The notes under the pieces were generated by a model. It saw only the letters and a list, made by a program, of their open reading frames with translations, was not told where the DNA came from and did no database searches. Below, piece by piece: positions 1 through 12,169 of a DNA stretch of 64,000 nucleotides. This DNA comes from Schistosoma mansoni (taxonomy: Eukaryota; Platyhelminthes; Trematoda; Strigeidida; Schistosomatidae), in the NCBI RefSeq assembly GCF_000237925.1, contig NC_031498.1, positions 5,006,229 through 5,070,228 on the forward strand, written 5' to 3'. The position numbers and the translations under genes were made by a program. The first letter of the stretch is position 1, and the number at the start of each line of letters is the position of its first letter.

Positions 1-3000
1 TCTATGTAAAGATGATACTATCAATGTAGATGTTGTTAATGACGATGATCATTTGAAGAAACTTCATGATACCGAAAAACTTGGACTATGTTATCGACAT
101 ACAGATGATTATGAAATATATCATTCTAGTATTGAAAAAGATATTTGTACAGAATTAGATAATCCTATGTACATACCAATTAAATTACCATTAAGTAGTA
201 ATTTATACGTTCCAGTATATTATGTACAGTCAAGTGAAGAATCTTCACCTAAATTAAATAAACACAATATGGATTTTAATGACTCCAAAAATATCCATAA
301 GGATTCTAATCATAATCATCATATCAAATCAATGGTAAGTCATAAATATTTATTAAATTCTCATGATAACCTAAGTAAACAAGATGAATCTCAACGGCTA
401 GCTAGTGATTATCATATCAATATCAATAATCAAGGATATGAAAATTGTATATCAAAATATGATAGAACTAAACCAGAACCTAATCCTTACGACTTAGAAA
501 TATGTAATGTACAAACCGAATTAAATGAACCATTAATGAATACAAAACAATCAGGGAAATATAAATCAAAAACGAATAAAGGGTTATTAAAACAAAAACT
601 ACAATTTATGAAGCCTAAAATAAAAATGAACATGAACAATACAGAAAATGAAATTGTTATACCAGAAGGTCAAAGAAAAATTGCTGATGAAAGTAATAGA
701 ACGGAAAAAAGACGAAAAGTAGGTTGTTCACCGAAACTTAAATTCAAAAAATATGAACATCAAAATATAAATGACTTAGAAGTTATGCAACGAAATGACA
801 AACCTGTTGAAGCAGTTATCAGCGGAAAACAATACAAACTCCCTCATGTAGATTCAAACAATCAACTCATTGAAAATGTAGCTCTAGAAACACCAAGAAT
901 CGAAAGCAAAAAGCTGACAAGAAAAACTAAAATGCACAATCTAAAGAAGAATGAAGTGAAAGAGAAAAAAGTAAAGACCTCAAAAGGTGTACAAAAAGAA
1001 AAAGGCCGAAAACCAGAAAACAGAGTAATGAAAGAAAAGACAATTGAAGACATAAAAGAGAAGAAAGATGACGAAAAGGTAAGAAAGAAAAACGCGAAAA
1101 GAATGGTAAACCCATGCGTAAAACTACAAAGAACAAATATCAATAAGCCAAAAACTATCAAAAACAAGGACGACAATCAAATTACAGCAGAAATGAATGT
1201 ACAACAAGGATTAACGAAAACCCCAGACACACAAGAAAATGAGAAGGTGAAACAGAAGAAATTCAATTGGTCTCCGAATATCACGTTGCCAAAGTTGAAA
1301 GTACATGGACCAGATGTGTCTGGAAAACTTCATGCAGATGCACCTGATGTGAATGTGAATGTGACTGGTCCATCTGTGAAGGTGCCATCTGTGAAAGCCA
1401 GTGGTCATTTGCCTACTGTCGATGTGTCTGTTCCCGATGCATCGTTGGGAGGTGATCTATCCGGTAAGCTCGATTTGGAGGGTGTCGGTGTGGGAGTTGT
1501 GGACGCCGATTTGAATCTGCCAGACCTACAGATCTCAGGAAATGTGAGTGCACCGTCTGTCGAAGGAGACCTTTCCATGCCCGATGTGTCCGCCAATCTG
1601 GACACAGACGTGAAACTGCCCAGTGTGCAACTGACTGGTCCAGATCTTCGTGTACATGGTGAGATGCCGGATGTGGATGTGGGTGCTAAGGTGGATGTGC
1701 CGAAACCACATATTTCAATCAAGGCACCGAAATTCGGGTTCGGTCTGGGCAAGAAGAAGACGAAAGTGAAGACTCCAAAGGCTGATGTGAAAGTGGAGGG
1801 TGGAGCAGGTGAGGAGATAGATTTGGATGCCGGTTTGGACGCTCACTTAGATGGTAAAACAAGAAAGGGAGGTAAGAAGTTCCATTGGTCTCCTAAGTTC
1901 GGGTTGCCGAAGGGTGGTCTGAAGATTGGTGGAGGTGCTGATGGTGTGGATGTATCTCTTCCGAAACCCGAACTCGATGTCTCCATGGAGGTTCCCGATG
2001 TTGATGTGTCCGCCTCTGGGCCCGAAATCGGTGTATCAGGTGGTGCGATTAGAGGTGGGGAGTTGGGACTGACTGGGAAGGTTTGTTCACCCGATGTAGA
2101 TGTCAGTGTTCCATCAAAGAAGAAGTTCACCTTCGGTTGGGGCTCGAAAGGCAAGAAGGCGAAGAAGGTGAAGTTGCCCACAGTGTCGGGAGACGTGGAT
2201 GCTGGTTTGGATGTGGGTGGAAAGGTTGATGTTCCCAGTGTGAAGGTCGATGTGGACTCAGGTGATCGAGTCAAAGGTAAGAAGTTCCACTGGTCTCCGA
2301 ATATCACGTTGCCAAAGTTGAAAGTACATGGACCAGATGTGTCTGGAAAACTTCATGCAGATGCACCTGATGTGAATGTGAATGTGACTGGTCCATCTGT
2401 GAAGGTGCCATCTGTGAAAGCCAGTGGTCATTTGCCTACTGTTGATGTGTCTGTTCCCGATGCATCGTTGGGAGGTGATCTATCCGGTAAGCTCGATTTG
2501 GAGGGTGTCGGTGTGGGAGTTGTGGACGCCGATTTGAATCTGCCAGACCTACAGATCTCAGGAAATGTGAGTGCACCGTCTGTCGAAGGAGACCTTTCCA
2601 TGCCCGATGTGTCCGCCAATCTGGACACAGACGTGAAACTGCCCAGTGTGCAACTGACTGGTCCAGATCTTCGTGTACATGGTGAGATGCCGGATGTGGA
2701 TGTGGGTGCTAAGGTGGATGTGCCGAAACCACATATTTCAATCAAGGCACCGAAATTCGGGTTCGGTCTGGGCAAGAAGAAGACGAAAGTGAAGACTCCA
2801 AAGGCTGATGTGAAAGTGGAGGGTGGAGCAGGTGAGGAGATAGATTTGGATGCCGGTTTGGACGCTCACTTAGATGGTAAAACAAGAAAGGGAGGTAAAA
2901 AGTTCCATTGGTCTCCTAAGTTCGGGTTGCCGAAGGGTGGTCTGAAGATTGGTGGAGGTGCTGATGGTGTGGATGTATCTCTTCCGAAACCCGAACTCGA

Positions 3001-6000
3001 TGTCTCCATGGAGGTTCCCGATGTTGATGTGTCCGCCTCTGGGCCCGAAATCGGTGTATCAGGTGGTGCGATTAGAGGTGGGGAGTTGGGACTGACTGGG
3101 AAGGTTTGTTCACCCGATGTAGATGTCAGTGTTCCATCAAAGAAGAAGTTCACCTTCGGTTGGGGCTCGAAAGGCAAGAAGGCGAAGAAGGTGAAGTTGC
3201 CCACAGTGTCGGGAGACGTGGATGCTGGTTTGGATGTGGGTGGAAAGGTTGATGTTCCCAGTGTGAAGGTCGATGTGGACTCAGGTGATCGAGTCAAAGC
3301 TAAGAAGTTCCACTGGTCTCCGAATATCACGTTGCCAAAGTTGAAAGTACATGGACCAGATGTGTCTGGAAAACTTCATGCAGATGCACCTGATGTGAAT
3401 GTGAATGTGACTGGTCCATCTGTGAAGGTGCCATCTGTGAAAGCCAGTGGTCATTTGCCTACTGGTGATGTGTCTGTTCCCGATGCATCGTTGGGAGGTG
3501 ATCTATCCGGTAAGCTCGATTTGGAGGGTGTCGGTGTGGGAGTTGTGGACGCCGATTTGAATCTGCCAGACCTACAGATCTCAGGAAATGTGAGTGCACC
3601 GTCTGTCGAAGGAGACCTTTCCTGCCCGATGTGTCCGCCAATCTGGACACAGACGTGAAACTGCCCAGTGTGTAACTGACTGGTCCAGATCTTCGTGTAC
3701 ATGGTGAGATGCCGGATGTGGATGTGGGTGCTAAGGTGGATGTGCCGAAACCACATATTTCAATCAAGGCACCGAAATTCGGGTTCGGTCTGGGCAAGAA
3801 GAAGACGAAAGTGAAGACTCCAAAGGCTGATGTGAAAGTGGAGGGTGGAGCAGGTGAGGAGATAGATTTGGATGCCGGTTTGGACGCTCACTTAGATGGT
3901 AAAACAAGAAAGGGAGGTAAAAAGTTCCATTGGTCTCCTAAGTTCGGGTTGCCGAAGGGTGGTCTGAAGATTGGTGGAGGTGCTGATGGTGTGGATGTAT
4001 CTCTTCCGAAACCCGAACTCGATGTCTCCATGGAGGTTCCCGATGTTGATGTGTCCGCCTCTGGGCCCGAAATCGGTGTATCAGGTGGTGCGATTAGAGG
4101 TGGGGAGTTGGGACTGACTGGGAAGGTTTGTTCACCCGATGTAGATGTCAGTGTTCCATCAAAGAAAAAGTTCACCTTCGGTTGGGGCTCGAAAGGCAAG
4201 AAGGCGAAGAAGGTGAAGTTGCCCACAGTGTCGGGAGACGTGGATGCTGGTTTGGATGTGGGTGGAAAGGTTGATGTTCCCAGTGTGAAGGTCGATGTGG
4301 ACTCAGGTGATCGAGTCAAAGGTAAGAAGTTCCACTGGTCTCCGAATATCACGTTGCCAAAGTTGAAAGTACATGGACCAGATGTGTCTGGAAAACTTCA
4401 TGCAGATGCACCTGATGTGAATGTGAATGTGACTGGTCCATCTGTGAAGGTGCCATCTGTGAAAGCCAGTGGTCATTTGCCTACTGTTGATGTGTCTGTT
4501 CCCGATGCATCGTTGGGAGGTGATCTATCCGGTAAGCTCGATTTGGAGGGTGTCGGTGTGGGAGTTGTGGACGCCGATTTGAATCTGCCAGACCTACAGA
4601 TCTCAGGAAATGTGAGTGCACCGTCTGTCGAAGGAGACCTTTCCATGCCCGATGTGTCCGCCAATCTGGACACAGACGTGAAACTGCCCAGTGTGCAACT
4701 GACTGGTCCAGATCTTCGTGTACATGGTGAGATGCCGGATGTGGATGTGGGTGCTAAGGTGGATGTGCCGAAACCACATATTTCAATCAAGGCACCGAAA
4801 TTCGGGTTCGGTCTGGGCAAGAAGAAGACGAAAGTGAAGACTCCAAAGGCTGATGTGAAAGTGGAGGGTGGAGCAGGTGAGGAGATAGATTTGGATGCCG
4901 GTTTGGACGCTCACTTAGATGGTAAAACAAGAAAGGGAGGTAAGAAGTTCCATTGGTCTCCTAAGTTCGGGTTGCCGAAGGGTGGTCTGAAGATTGGTGG
5001 AGGTGCTGATGGTGTGGATGTATCTCTTCCGAAACCCGAACTCGATGTCTCCATGGAGGTTCCCGATGTTGATGTGTCCGCCTCTGGGCCCGAAATCGGT
5101 GTATCAGGTGGTGCGATTAGAGGTGGGGAGTTGGGACTGACTGGGAAGGTTTGTTCACCCGATGTAGATGTCAGTGTTCCATCAAAGAAGAAGTTCACCT
5201 TCGGTTGGGGCTCGAAAGGCAAGAAGGCGAAGAAGGTGAAGTTGCCCACAGTGTCGGGAGACGTGGATGCTGGTTTGGATGTGGGTGGAAAGGTTGATGT
5301 TCCCAGTGTGAAGGTCGATGTGGACTCAGGTGATCGAGTCAAAGGTAAGAAGTTCCACTGGTCTCCGAATATCACGTTGCCAAAGTTGAAAGTACATGGA
5401 CCAGATGTGTCTGGAAAACTTCATGCAGATGCACCTGATGTGAATGTGAATGTGACTGGTCCATCTGTGAAGGTGCCATCTGTGAAAGCCAGTGGTCATT
5501 TGCCTACTGTTGATGTGTCTGTTCCCGATGCATCGTTGGGAGGTGATCTATCCGGTAAGCTCGATTTGGAGGGTGTCGGTGTGGGAGTTGTGGACGCCGA
5601 TTTGAATCTGCCAGACCTACAGATCTCAGGAAATGTGAGTGCACCGTCTGTCGAAGGAGACCTTTCCATGCCCGATGTGTCCGCCAATCTGGACACAGAC
5701 GTGAAACTGCCCAGTGTGCAACTGACTGGTCCAGATCTTCGTGTACATGGTGAGATGCCGGATGTGGATGTGGGTGCTAAGGTGGATGTGCCGAAACCAC
5801 ATATTTCAATCAAGGCACCGAAATTCGGGTTCGGTCTGGGCAAGAAGAAGACGAAAGTGAAGACTCCAAAGGCTGATGTGAAAGTGGAGGGTGGAGCAGG
5901 TGAGGAGATAGATTTGGATGCCGGTTTGGACGCTCACTTAGATGGTAAAACAAGAAAGGGAGGTAAAAAGTTCCATTGGTCTCCTAAGTTCGGGTTGCCG

Positions 6001-9000
6001 AAGGGTGGTCTGAAGATTGGTGGAGGTGCTGATGGTGTGGATGTATCTCTTCCGAAACCCGAACTCGATGTCTCCATGGAGGTTCCCGATGTTGATGTGT
6101 CCGCCTCTGGGCCCGAAATCGGTGTATCAGGTGGTGCGATTAGAGGTGGGGAGTTGGGACTGACTGGGAAGGTTTGTTCACCCGATGTAGATGTCAGTGT
6201 TCCATCAAAGAAGAAGTTCACCTTCGGTTGGGGCTCGAAAGGCAAGAAGGCGAAGAAGGTGAAGTTGCCCACAGTGTCGGGAGACGTGGATGCTGGTTTG
6301 GATGTGGGTGGAAAGGTTGATGTTCCCAGTGTGAAGGTCGATGTGGACTCAGGTGATCGAGTCAAAGGTAAGAAGTTCCACTGGTCTCCGAATATCACGT
6401 TGTCAAAGTTGAAAGTACATGGACCAGATGTGTCTGGAAATCTTCATGCAGACGCACGCAATTTGAATTCCAATGTTACTGGTACATCTGAATTATATAA
6501 TTGTGTTTATTCTTCTATGATTTCTTCTTTTCCTTCTTCTGTGGATAATTCACCGTCTTATATTTTATCGGATTGTTGCTTATCTTCCGAGTTTTTGCAG
6601 TCTTACGCTCCTGCTTCTGTTGTGGTTGTGTCTGATGCTGGCATTACTTCTACTATGGGGACTTTTAGTCCTCCTGTTTTTTCTTCTCCCACTCCTACTG
6701 AGCCTTTGGAACCTGTTGATTTGCTTCCTGTCGTTGAGGAGCCTCTTATCTCACCGTTTTCCTCACCTGAATTTTGTGACTCTAGCACACTTCCCTCTCG
6801 AATTTTGCCTAGAAATGCCTTCCAAGATATAGATGAGAGCTTTTCGTCTCCTGTTGATTCTGGTTTTAATGGTGATATCTCTAATGATGAGGTTGAAATT
6901 GATGAAATTTTTATTGTTCCCATTCAAACCAATCGTGTTCTGCCGAAAGAGCAATATTTCACGGAATCACAGGACATATTAGCTGCTGAAGCTGAAGAAA
7001 AATCTTATCATCCTGCTGAGAATTTGGATGCATCACATGGGATAAAGTCTGATAAGACTAAATTACACAGTCCATTTCATATTTTTAAATCAAAAAAACA
7101 TGAAAAAGATTCTGTTCATCGAGTAAAAGTCATCGATGCCAACGACCAAATCTCAAGAAACACTGAAAAACCTAATGTTGATAATACTCATCATAGCATC
7201 CCCGATGGTACAGGACGTAATAAAGTTGGCAGTAAGTCTAAGAAAAAGGTGAAATCTCATCATAAGAAACCACGTATATTCGGTGGTCAAGTATCAACTA
7301 ATGAAATTATTTCAGATACTCCTATGAAGCTGGATCATCATGAAGACTACCACGACGTTATAGGATTATCTTTTTCTGATCATAATACTGATCTTACTTT
7401 GACTCCTCGGCGTTCTCCCAGTAAACTTAGAGATCCGTCTATTCGGAAAACATGGCATGGTGCAAGAGAACCCTATTCTGACTTTGTAGGAACTCTCAAT
7501 TCAGATCAAGATAAATACACATTAACCGAAGATGTTTCGGTTAGTTATCTACAACCAGAGTCAAACACGAAATCCTCAAACAACAATTCATTAAACGCTT
7601 CTGACTTTCTTCGACGTAGTATAGGAAATTCAACAAAACGCCGCCCTTGGAGTACCTTAGAATATCCACCACCCGGGTGTCATTTTGTGGATGATGATTA
7701 CATGTTTCCAGATGCTTTAACACCGACTAAAATTCCAAGTTTCCGAGCAAGCAAGGAAATAGTTTACGATGTTCCATATATAGACGATAAAGCCATTCCA
7801 CGTTATGAACCTGAATGGCCCATAGGTGAATCAAGAAGAACATTGATATCTCAACTCTCGCAGAATAGTGGCAGTATTGTTGGAATGACAGCGGAGGAAG
7901 AAAGCAGTCTTATATCTCTTGGTAAGTTAAAATGTAAATTATGTTGGTTTTTTTCTAATTTTAATGTTTTGATAAAGATTTTCATATCATGATAATTGAA
8001 TTATTTTGACTAGCTTATATAAGATTACGTTCTACTTCTTGAACTATATAGGGATTAACATTCTTAGGATCCGAGAAAAGTCAGTTTTAATAAATGGATA
8101 AATTAAAGAGCGTTCAAGTAGATTATTGCTTAGAAACAGTAGCAAAAGATCTTTTCTCAGCTGTGGTCTCTTTACAGCTTTAAGTCTTATACCAAATTAA
8201 GAAGAAATGAAGAAAATAAGATTAGCCTTTATTATTATTACCATCACTATTATTAATCGCCACATTTTTAACTAAAGCATTATGTTGTCAGATCAAAGAT
8301 TTATTACACCATTAAATTTTAAGAGTTGACATGTACCTATACTTTACTGACTAATGTCTACAAGTTAGAAACATAAGCCCATTGTTGCTTAACAATAGAA
8401 GAATTTTATTGGGAATTTTGATGAAAGCACGAAATCGATCAACCTCTGTGAACATAATGGACAATACTCTGAAATTTGAAATGATCTGTACTAACTTCTA
8501 GTTTCAGTGTGATCGTCAAAACTTAAATGAAGTCGGATAAACTTAACGAGTGCTATGTTGGACAAAAATCTTTTCGTGGATTTTAGTGCTAACCACTATC
8601 TAAATTATAGTTTCAGCTGTCTCTGTCAATTCAACTTATCCACTAAGTTCAATCTTAGACTATTGAATTCATATTCTTATTATACCTCATAAATACACAG
8701 TGAATTATTCGGTGATTCAATCTTTTGACAAAATAGGAGAAAGGAAACTGTGGGTACATTTTAAGCTTTAATTTAGTTGGTAATGGTTTGCATGATCTCG
8801 TTTTTGATATTTTTGGGTGAAATTTTTATCAACTGTAGTTGGGGTGTGTAAATGATATGTGGTTTACCTCTATATAACCATTATTTGATAAGTTCTTATA
8901 GAATGGATAGAATATGGCTAATAGTGGAATCCAGGATGTACTTTTTGTGCTATTTGGATTTCACTACTTCAATTCACTTGTACCTCAGTGTTAATATTCA

Positions 9001-12000
9001 CTCCGGAATTCAAACCCAGTACCTTTTGCTTTGAATGTCCAACGCGTTATCTAGTTAGGTACTGAGTCCAGATAGTCACTAGCCTGTGCAACTAAGACTG
9101 ATCACAAATATCAACTACAGAATAATTCAAATTATCACAAATCGAATTTAAATTCATACCAGTTTCATAAACCAGTGATTATCCGGACTCAGTACCTAAT
9201 TGGATAATGCTTTGAACATTCAAAGCAAAAGGTATTGGTTTTGAATCCCGGAGTGAGCTTTAACACTGGGATACAAGTAAATTCAACTGGTGAAACCCAA
9301 ATAGCACAAAACGCACATCCTAGATTCCACTGTTAGCCATATCTCATTTGTTCTATATGGAGCTTTCTTGAATGACAGGATCTAGTGTGATTATTCAATG
9401 ACTTATCATTCCTTTGTAGTGGATTAACCATATTAGGAAACTAGAAAAACTGATTCCATGTTTTCTTTTTATGGCACATTGTCTTAAATATGATTAAATT
9501 TCAGAGGCTTTTCATCTTAAATTTCTCGTTTATTCAATTAACGTGTGATTGGTACAGATTAAAGGTAACTATGTGTTCTTTTTTAGTTCACATAAGAATT
9601 TGTGTATTTTTCTACATAATTTAGTATAACTTATATAATTAAGCTTAGAAGGAATGCATAATATCAGGACACCATAAATCATAAATACTAAGAGAGTGTA
9701 GAAGGCAGTTAGCAAGGTGTGTGGTGAATCTTTTGAGGTCATTATTAATTCAGTTGTGGATAGACATCTTAAGTCTTGCAAACTCCTGGCAGGTGTTTTC
9801 TTATCAGATACTAACCATCCACTTCATTCATATCTTTCTCCTTGTATATCTTCTGGTAGAACGAGACGTAAATACATTAAAATTCATGGACGCAAGCAAA
9901 TCTATAAAAGTTCTGTAATACCTTACCTAGCAAATATACTCTGTGACGAACAGGTTGTTAGAGTTAACCTAGTCAATAACCTGTATTCTTAAACATATCT
10001 GAAATTTAATAATTTTGTTAAAGACTCGGTTTCGTCATTTCATATAAGTGTTTGATGATAATAACTGTCTTTAATTTAAGATGGCTGGATATAATCAATA
10101 AGATAGATAAATTGTAGATAGATCTTATGATTTTCTGTATTTATCAACTGTTCAGATCTAATAACTCAATGATAATGTCCTTGATTTCTGCAATAAGTGA
10201 TACGGGTTGTAACTCGTATGAAAGTATCTTCATGACATATATCATTAAGTGCAAAATCTAGATCTGATACATCCTACCTATTACGTTAACTCAAAAGAAT
10301 AAAAGCTACCGTTTAGTATTACAACATTTTACTTAATGACTTTGTCTAACAAAAGAGTTAACTGTTCGATATTGCATAACACTCTATGATATATTCATGC
10401 AGTGTTTATCACTGTTTAAGTTACAAGATTAGTTCTTTCAAAAGCATGCTCACTAGTGATGATTTTGAACATAAGTAATGATAATTTTAATTTGGAGAGC
10501 ATTAGCCAAATCTTGGCTATAACAATGTACAAATTAGAATAAAGATAAATATTGCAAGGCTTCGATGAATAAACCACTAACTATCTATGACCTTATAGCT
10601 TATTTCTAATAGGATTTAGTAATTAGGTGATAGAATACTGCGAAAAACAGGAGTACATTCTTTAGAACAAGAAATAACCAGCAGAATAAGGTGAATACAT
10701 ATGTTCCCATAAAAAATCAATAAGAAAAGATCCTTTCTTTCTCCTGTTCGGTAATGAAGCCAAAACAAATCATATGGTAAGAGATCCTCACATGAATCAG
10801 TGAATTTTCAATGACTAATATTACAGATAATATAATATAATCTTCAGAAATTTGAATATAATTACTGAAAAGCTATTCACAATTATATAATCTTTATCAA
10901 CCACATCACAATAGCATTGAAAGAATGTCAATCTACATGCATTTGTAATTTAGAATTATTTAGTAATATCAGAAGGGCTTTTGTGGAGATTTCAGTGATT
11001 TTATAGTCGAAATCATGAGTCAATTGACTGACTAACATAGTATCTAAAATACTAGCCTCAATAATTATCAGGCGCCTAACTAAGACTCGTGAACTGCAAA
11101 CACGAGAAAATCAGGCTGGTTTCAGACCTGGTCGTGGCTGTATCGACCACATATTCACCATTCGTCAAGTTTTAGAGCACAGACATGCTTATCGGTGTCC
11201 GACAATGATAGTTTTTCTTGACTTAAAAGCAGCATTTGACTCTGTAGACCGAGAGGTTCTGTGGCAGTGTCTGTCATTGAAAGGTGTACCTGAGAAGTAC
11301 ATAAACCTTGTGAAGGCTCTTTACTCGAACACTATCAGTCGAGTGAGAGCTTATGGCGAACTGTCATATGATTTTACAACCTCAAGTGGTGTACGTCAAG
11401 GCTGTCCACTATCCCCTTTTTTGTTAACTTCANNNNNNNNNNNNNNNNNNNNNNNNNNNNNNNNNNNNNNNNNNNNNNNNNNNNNNNNNNNNNNNNNNNN
11501 NNNNNNNNNNNNNNNNNNNNNNNNNNNNNNNNNNNNNNNNNNNNNNNNNNNNNNNNNNNNNNNNNNNNNNNNNNNNNNNNNNNNNNNNNNNNNNNNNNNN
11601 NNNNNNNNNNNNNNNNNNNNNNNNNNNNNNNNCACCACCTGATACACTCATTTCGGGCCCAGAGGCGGACACATCAACATTCGGGAACCTCCAAGGAGAC
11701 ATCGAGTTCTGGTTTCGGAAGAGATACATCCACACCATAAGCACCTCCACCAATATTCAGACCACCCTTCGGCAACCCGAACTTAGGAGACCAATGGAAG
11801 TTTTTACGTCCCTTTCTTGTTTTACCATCTAAGTGAGCGTCCAAACGGGCGTCCAGTGCTTCCACGTTTTCCATGGTGGTCTAGCTTCGATTGACTAATG
11901 ATTTCAACTATGAAGATGTATAAATGGTTTTATTTTTTTCATTTTTATCACATTCGATTATGTAATATGTATATTTTTTTATTTATTTAGATACTAAACT

Positions 12001-12169
12001 CTCTGATCATAAGAATATATCCAAAAGAATAAGTCGATTCACATCACATCTTTTGAAAGGTAACAAATCTTCATTGGAACAAGATGATGATGATGTTTCA
12101 AAACCTCGATCGAAAAGTTTAACTCGATTAAAAACATGGTGGTCTAAACGCAATTTACCGCATAAATGA
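1..12169 (+). CDS. AHNAK-like giant repeat protein (3' part of gene, two exons seen)
   Basis: The reading frame is open from the left edge, so the true start lies outside the window (the first codon of the reported frame, at 53, is a TTG). Exon A runs to a GTAAGT donor at 7922. The frame continues, phase 1, in a terminal exon at 11991-12169. The protein has a K/N-rich N-terminal stretch (to about 1250), five 341-residue repeats, then an S/P- and K-rich tail. The repeats are built from short beta-like motifs such as GPDVSGKL, MPDVDVG, APKFGFGLGKKK and FHWSPKFGLPK, alternating hydrophobic and V-D/K patterns as in vertebrate AHNAK/desmoyokin, a very large scaffold associated with membrane and cytoskeleton. 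AHNAK assignment rests on this repeat style, not on an N-terminal domain, which is not in view. Unit 3 has a frameshift near 3622 and a TAA at 3673, so the uncorrected gene is interrupted. The protein could instead be a lineage-specific repeat scaffold. Confidence 0.75.
1256..6369 (+). repeat. Five tandem 1,023-bp coding units (341 codons each)
   Basis: Units run 1256-2278, 2279-3301, 3302-4323, 4324-5346 and 5347-6369, and a partial sixth unit follows to about 6470. The period is 1,023 bp, except unit 3, which is 1,022 bp because one base is missing. By eye only a handful of substitutions separate the units, including at silent sites, so the array was homogenised recently by unequal exchange or gene conversion. 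The array is clearly richer in G+C than the AT-rich exon sequence on both sides. Each unit holds two half-related blocks, both with a FHWSP motif. Antisense open frames of 115 and 154 codons recur in every unit and are shadows of this composition. Confidence 0.95.
3465..3675 (+). other. Disrupting changes in repeat unit 3 (frameshift and nonsense)
   Basis: Compared with the other units, one A is missing between 3622 and 3623 (TTTCCTGCCC instead of TTTCCATGCCC), shifting the frame. At 3673 CAA has become TAA, which is in frame for the downstream part of the gene. A missense change (Val to Gly) lies at 3465 and another (Gly to Ala) at 3300. Downstream of 3675 the frame is again open to the splice donor at 7921. 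Either the gene is damaged here, the assembly has errors in a collapsed repeat, or the segment is removed from the mRNA. Confidence 0.9.
8876..9350. mobile_element. Inverted pair of decayed SM-alpha-like SINEs
   Basis: A minus-strand copy (about 8900-9100) and a plus-strand copy (about 9175-9345) face each other. Both hold the SM-alpha landmarks: the segment ending in GGATTCCACTG or its complement, a tRNA-like B-box region, and the block around ACTCAGTACCTAA. The hammerhead core is mutated in both (for example CTGGTGAAAC in the plus copy), so neither should self-cleave. Confidence 0.65.
9690..9992 (+). pseudogene. Non-LTR retroelement C-terminal fragment
   Basis: An open stretch of about 95 codons ends in a TAA near 9990. 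It contains HPLHSYLSPCISSGRTRRKY followed by a K-Q-I-Y-K-S-S-V-I-P run. That resembles the C-terminal tail of many retrotransposon polymerases (R-T-R/K ... Y-R-x-S-F/V-x-P). No start context, RT core or flanking element could be recognised, so this is a fragment, and the clade is unresolved. Confidence 0.4.
10968..11025 (+). mobile_element. Family B SINE/foldback, left end only
   Basis: It starts with the family's terminal segment (AGAAGGGCTTTTGTGGAGAT) and the GAAATCATGAGTCAATTGA block, and stops before the hammerhead part. An RTE fragment begins about 40 bp further on. Confidence 0.6.
11061..11432 (+). pseudogene. RTE/SR2-like reverse transcriptase fragment
   Basis: The frame is open from 11061 into the gap. 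It carries RT motifs in order: TRENQAGFRPGRGCIDH (RT motif 1 region), MIVFLDLKAAFDSVDR (motif with the first catalytic Asp) and SSGVRQGCPLSPF just before the gap. The Asp-Asp box would lie in the missing 200 N. The QAGFRPGRGC and VRQGCPLSP forms point to the RTE clade (SR2 in schistosomes). The fragment begins inside the RT domain, so it is 5' truncated, and the last codons before the gap look frameshifted (PFLLTS where PFLFNF would be expected). Confidence 0.8.
11433..11632. other. Assembly gap, 200 N
   Basis: Exactly 200 N between the RTE fragment and the inverted AHNAK fragment. The two flanks are not continuous with each other. Confidence 0.99.
11633..11930 (-). pseudogene. Inverted AHNAK-repeat fragment fused to a family B SINE end
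   Basis: On the minus strand, the SINE terminal block (to about 11860, including CCATGGAAAACGTGGAAGCA) passes directly into AHNAK repeat sequence (GGACGCTCACTTAGATGG onward) and continues to the gap. The AHNAK part matches the second half of the repeat unit but has several substitutions and one extra A (CCCGAATGTTG instead of CCCGATGTTG), which shifts the frame. It lies antisense in the last intron of the gene from which it derives. It is non-coding. Confidence 0.85.
11991..12169 (+). CDS. Terminal exon of the AHNAK-like gene
   Basis: After the TTTATTTAG acceptor, two bases complete the codon opened by the G at 7921. Then 58 codons run to TGA at 12167-12169. The peptide is basic and hydrophilic, with KNISKRISRF near the start, an EQDDDD acidic patch and a WWSKRNLPHK C-terminus. 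Its composition matches the end of the upstream exon. The length (179 nt) and phase fit exactly, which is the main support. No clear AATAAA was seen in the next 450 bp. Confidence 0.75.

Larger units (their letters stand above)
7922..11990 (+). other. Last intron of the AHNAK-like gene, filled with transposon debris
   Basis: The donor is G|GTAAGT at 7922 and the acceptor is TTTATTTAG ending at 11990. The intron joins phase 1 to phase 1, making a GAT codon. It contains a head-to-head pair of decayed SM-alpha SINEs, a retroelement C-terminal fragment, an RTE reverse transcriptase fragment, an assembly gap and an inverted AHNAK repeat fragment. I see no gene in 7930-8870 or 10000-10960. Confidence 0.8.

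Noticed and set aside
1405-6398. Repeated minus-strand open frames of 115 and 154 codons across the array
   Set aside because: They recur once per unit because the coding strand is repeated, and they have no family motifs. They are shadows of the AHNAK-like frame.
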